In this document: piece by piece, positions 60,316 through 64,000 of the stretch | Layout: each line of letters begins with the position of its first letter | Numbering within the stretch: position 1 is the first letter of the stretch | Origin: Hoplostethus atlanticus | Taxonomy: Eukaryota > Chordata > Actinopteri > Trachichthyiformes > Trachichthyidae | Assembly (NCBI GenBank): GCA_034670405.1 | Contig: JAXDDX010000165.1 | Location: forward strand, 590,001 to 654,000 | Length of the DNA stretch: 64,000 nt | Reading direction: 5' to 3' | Program-made: the position numbers and the translations under genes | Notes under the pieces: model-generated | Told to the model about the DNA's origin: nothing | The model's input: only the letters and a program-made list of their open reading frames with translations | Database searches by the model: none

Positions 60316-62780
60316 AGAGGACAAAGATCAGGTAAGTCTAATGAATGACAGGATGCATTGAAAGGAGGCTCATGGAGACCAGGAGGTTTTGGCCTCAGCA
60401 GCTGGGGGCTGTGATGTCACTGGTCTCTCTACCAGGCTCTGGCCATCTCCAGCGCAACATCCTGTTGGGCATCACCGGCCACTTTGCAGCTACAGACTGA
60501 TGTTGCATGTGCCTGCTGTTGCCCTTCAGAAACAACCAGTTTTACCTGACTGTCTATAAAGTGGGGCCCCACGAGGCTGCTGAGGCAATTAGCAAAGTGG
60601 AAAGAGGACAGGGGTTCAAGTCCCCAGCCGGGCTGCAACGATCCGCAGTGGATAAGGAAGACAGGAAGGGGAAAACCTACGCTCCAAAAACACCTCTGGA
60701 GGATGAGTCCACGATTGAGTCCACCTATGAGGCAGGCATTTAGCACACCTGGATGTAAAAGGCAGATGAAGACCAAACACCTGGAGCCTCAGCCGGGTCC
60801 AACTGGAACTGAAGATAACATGCGGGAACCACGAGTCCGAGTCTAAAAGTCTAAAAGATAAGGGAGAAAAAGTAAGGAGAACCTGCAGAGAGAACCTGGT
60901 CCTGATGCAGTTTAGCAGCTGGTGTTGTCACGGTGACTCTCATGGTCACTCAACCGACTATTTGAGGCATTTTATGTTCTCTGCAGTATCAAACGATGAG
61001 AACGAAGCATATTTTCCCCTTCTTCTTTTTGCTCAAGTGGTGTTGTTTGTACAGGAAAGATACATTTAGAAAAAGATCAGTAGACCAATGCCAAATCCAT
61101 TATCGCTTCACCATTATAGCTCACTGGAGAGCAGTGTAGCATTTCTTTCTTGACTTACTGTAACACTCTGCAATCTTTATAGAATGTGAGTTCTTGAAGC
61201 GGCGGACTTTCACATTTTTTGATGTGTGATGCTGGTGTGTAGCTCTGAGGAAGACAGGATATATTGCGAATACCGATGTGCCCAAAGCATACACGCACAC
61301 ACACACACACACACACACACCTGCAAACCCATACACCTACCTACCCACCCACACAGAAACTCAAAGGAACTCAGTCAGCAGCTCCCACAGCACATGGCCA
61401 ACACAGCGGGCTGCACATGGCCTCTGTACTGTAGGGATAGAGGGGTAGCGGGCAAAATAAGGTCGGAGACGGCCGCAGCTCAAACACAACCTCTCGGTCG
61501 GATTTGAGGGAGATTTAGGGGGATTGCAGAGAGGGCGCTGGGAGATCTGACTGTCCTGGGCTTGTTTGAAGAACACTCTGGCTGGCACTGGTTTATTTTG
61601 GTTCAGCATTTTATTTTTATTTTTACCTATCTCCTTCCTGCTGCCTCCCTTTGTCCCCTTCTCTCTTTGCCCCTTTCCATTGACTTACTATCCTGTCCTT
61701 TTTGCTCCCCCCCTTTTTCTTTTTTTTTTTTTTTTTTTACCTCATTCCTCTGCTTTCTGCATATTACTCCACTTTCTTCCTTTTCTTTCTGTCATTTCCT
61801 CGACAGCTCCTTGCTTCTTTCCTTCCGACTGATCCGCTTTCCCATTTCACCCATCACTTTTCATTGCTCACATCTGTGGAAGGTCAATTGATCTGGTCTG
61901 GGACTGTGGGAAATGTTTCAACTGATTGTTCATGACGCACGCGCACGCGCACATGCACACACACACACACACACACACAGAGGGCCTTTCACTTTATAAA
62001 GGGCAGGAGACAAACAACTCTGGATGGGGTGAGAGACAAGGTGGGGATGTTAAATGTGCTCCTCAATGTCTTCACACATCGCCTGTTAACTAATGCTGAA
62101 TAAGGGCATCTGTCCTTCTCAGGGAAATCCTGCGGTGTGTGTGTATGTGTGTGTGTGTGCATGTGAGTGGATCTCAGTCAGTGCGCGTGTGACCTTTGAA
62201 GACTTGCTGTGTTTGCAGTCCTTTTCCTGAGCATGTCACACAAACAATCAATTAATTAAGGGGCCAATTACTCTATTTATTACAACAACAAGGCATGTTT
62301 GATCTCAGTTAGAACAACAGCGTACACACAGACAGACGAGTAACAACTACAATCTAATGCTCAGACATATAAAGCAAAATGGACGCACAATTATTTCTGC
62401 ATTTAGAAGTTTATTGATCATAATATATAAAGAGTGGTAATATAATAATTGTTGGTGATGTCATTGTTGCTGTTATACAGTGGTAGTAGTATTGGTAGTT
62501 TTAGTAGTAGTAATAGTTGTATTAGTAGCAGTGGAAGTTGTTCTTGTTGTAGTTTTGTAGTACTGTCGGTTACTCCCAATGCCCTCTATATGACACTGTC
62601 TATTTGACTCGGAGGCTGAAAGGAAGAGAAGAGAGAGAGAGAGGTGGAAGGAGGAGGCAGAGGAGGTGAAAAAGGAGTGACAGAGGAGTCAGAGAGAGCA
62701 AGAGTGGAAAAGAGATCCGGCGATGCAGAGAGAGAGTTAGGGATGAAGAAGGACAGAGAGAGGGCTCAGGGCTAGTGTGT

Positions 62781-62812
<32 letters not shown>

Positions 62813-63160
62813 CTACCTCTGAGTCTGTGTACATTAAAAGAGTGGCTGGATTCAAGGTGACCCCCGTCACACATTTAGAGAGAGAGAGAGAGAAAAAAGA
62901 TATAGATGGATGGTTTCATGGCCTTTGCTATACACTTTGCCTGCGGTCATGGCCAAATCATTTCCTGGTGCGATGGGATGAGAAAGATGGGAAGGAGGAC
63001 ATGAACACTGCCCTGCCCCGGGGGGAACAAACAGCACCATGTGTAGGACTGCATCATACCCATACACTATTATCATCTGTGACTGTGCATTGGCCACTTG
63101 TTTCTTGGTCCATTCTTTTACAGCCTTGCACACGTTAGAAGGCATGTGCACACATTATTT

Positions 63161-63196
<36 letters not shown>

Positions 63197-63413
63197 GTAT
63201 GCACACACCTAAGTGTCATGCATTGCTTAAGAGTAACAAAGGCAATGTATTCACCTGAGAGTTCATATTTCTCCCGTCTCCCCACATCTCTCTTTTTATC
63301 TGTCTCTGTATCTATCTTCCTGTCCTCGTATCACCTCTTCTCCCTGGAATCCAACAATGGACGTTCAAAGACTCATCACACTGAAAGCCTCAACCTGCCA
63401 TCCACCCGTTCAT

Positions 63414-63429
63414 CCCCCCCCCCCCCCCC
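63414..63429. repeat. C16 homopolymer
   Basis: Sixteen uninterrupted C. Confidence 0.9.
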
Positions 63430-63658
63430 GGTCTGCGAGATAACGGTCCGGCAAGGAGAACACTTTCCAGATTTCACGTCAGACACGGGTCAATTTTGCA
63501 GCGTCCTATCCTCTCACTCTGTTCCCTATCTCTCTCTATCTGTTTCTTGCATTCCTTCTTCTTTTTAAATTCAAAGAAACCCATTCGACACTGTGAATTT
63601 AGCTCATCATCAGCATCGAACCTTATAAGGGTGTGGCACGAGGAAACAGTATGCCACG

Positions 63659-64000
63659 GCAGTGGCGGCTGGTGCATTTTTCTCCAGGGGGGGCTGTACC
63701 AAAAATCAAGCAAACATGTACTAAGGTATCATCAGTGTATTTAAATAAATGAAAAGGCCTTTATTTGTATTTGCTGAGCTGTAAAACATTTAACTGTAAA
63801 GTAACATAACAGGGAATCAGGTGTGGGCTGCTGATGAAAATGCATTCTCATCATCTTGCAGATGCCTCCTTGTTTTTGAAAAGGTCTGCAGTGGAAGCTT
63901 CCCTGCTTTGGTAGCCAATGGAACCAGCCCCAAAACAAGACTCTGTTCTGTAGGCAATATTGAGTTTTGTTCCAAAATGACACTTATAAAACGATTTGAT
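63659..64000. mobile_element. Probable left end of a hAT-like element, cut by the window edge
   Basis: CAGTGGCGGCTGGTGCATTT at 63660 matches the terminal style of hAT elements (CAGTGGCGGCT). It is followed by AT-rich sequence up to the window end. The right end is not in the window, so the assignment rests on the terminus only. Confidence 0.4.

Larger units (their letters stand above)
54042..63658. other. Non-coding: no gene seen
   Basis: Contains TG/CA runs (about 54495-54521, 59575-59697, 61292-61320, 61957-61979, 62776-62812, 63166-63191), a T-run at 61720-61738, a TTAGGGTTAG pair near 57011, and a retroelement-like tail (GCACTATACAAATAAAATG near 60289). Open frames, including 60507-60743, show no recognisable protein. 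Confidence 0.5.

Noticed and set aside
60581-60630. tRNA-like A box (TAGCAAAGTGG) and B box (GGTTCAAGTCC)
   Set aside because: The boxes are only about 23 bases apart, too close for a tRNA, and no cloverleaf stems pair. At most it is a SINE remnant.
60507-60743. 78-codon + strand frame
   Set aside because: No recognisable domain, no splice or poly(A) context, and the opposite strand is also open.
1-64000. CRISPR array, operon or prophage features
   Set aside because: No spaced identical repeats, ribosome binding sites or compact gene layout. The window is vertebrate nuclear DNA.

Overview
This window looks like nuclear DNA from a ray-finned (teleost) fish. Supporting signs are very dense (CA)n/(TG)n and (GA)n/(CT)n microsatellites, several Tc1/mariner-type and MITE-like DNA transposons, and the short repeat core around GCTTTTATCCAAAGCGACTT that is common in fish genomes. 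Coding sequence occurs only as short exons with GT/AG splice sites. There is no bacterial-style gene layout, and I found no rRNA, convincing tRNA or CRISPR array. Most open reading frames in the window are translations of simple repeats or chance frames and are left out.

The main gene is on the + strand. Seven exons join in phase (6096-6403, 7967-8207, 8341-9637, 11425-11553, 13561-13706, 22202-22302, 23430-23491), followed by one of two possible last exons: 25998 onward, or 39012-39088. The predicted protein is about 767 or 786 residues. It is proline/serine-rich, has an acidic middle section, and carries repeated DFPxL motifs. I do not recognise the family, so no gene symbol is given.

On the - strand, 4148-4070 reads as a signal-peptide exon ending in a consensus splice donor. 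It would be the start of a gene for a secreted or cell-surface protein that runs leftwards out of the window, divergent from the main gene and about 1.9 kb from it.

Region by region: 1-4 kb holds a pair of diverged repeats and microsatellites. 4-6 kb is the divergent 5' region. 6-26 kb is the main gene, with a decayed Tc1-like element in its 8.5 kb intron. 26-39 kb is mostly transposon-derived, including a small MITE, a 535-bp element with a 6-bp target duplication, and a 1.7 kb TTAA-flanked element with another MITE nested inside; it ends at the distal last exon. 39-64 kb has no convincing gene. It holds a 128-bp TA-flanked palindromic MITE, a SINE-like unit, a shortened Tc1 element with an open C-terminal transposase frame at 51.9-52.5 kb, a GC-rich patch with a possible orphan exon near 53 kb, and a probable hAT terminus near the right edge.

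I see no multi-gene system here. The most interesting items are the unrecognised DFPxL protein with its alternative 3' ends, the long CA repeat next to one of its splice acceptors, and the nested transposon region at 36.2-37.9 kb.
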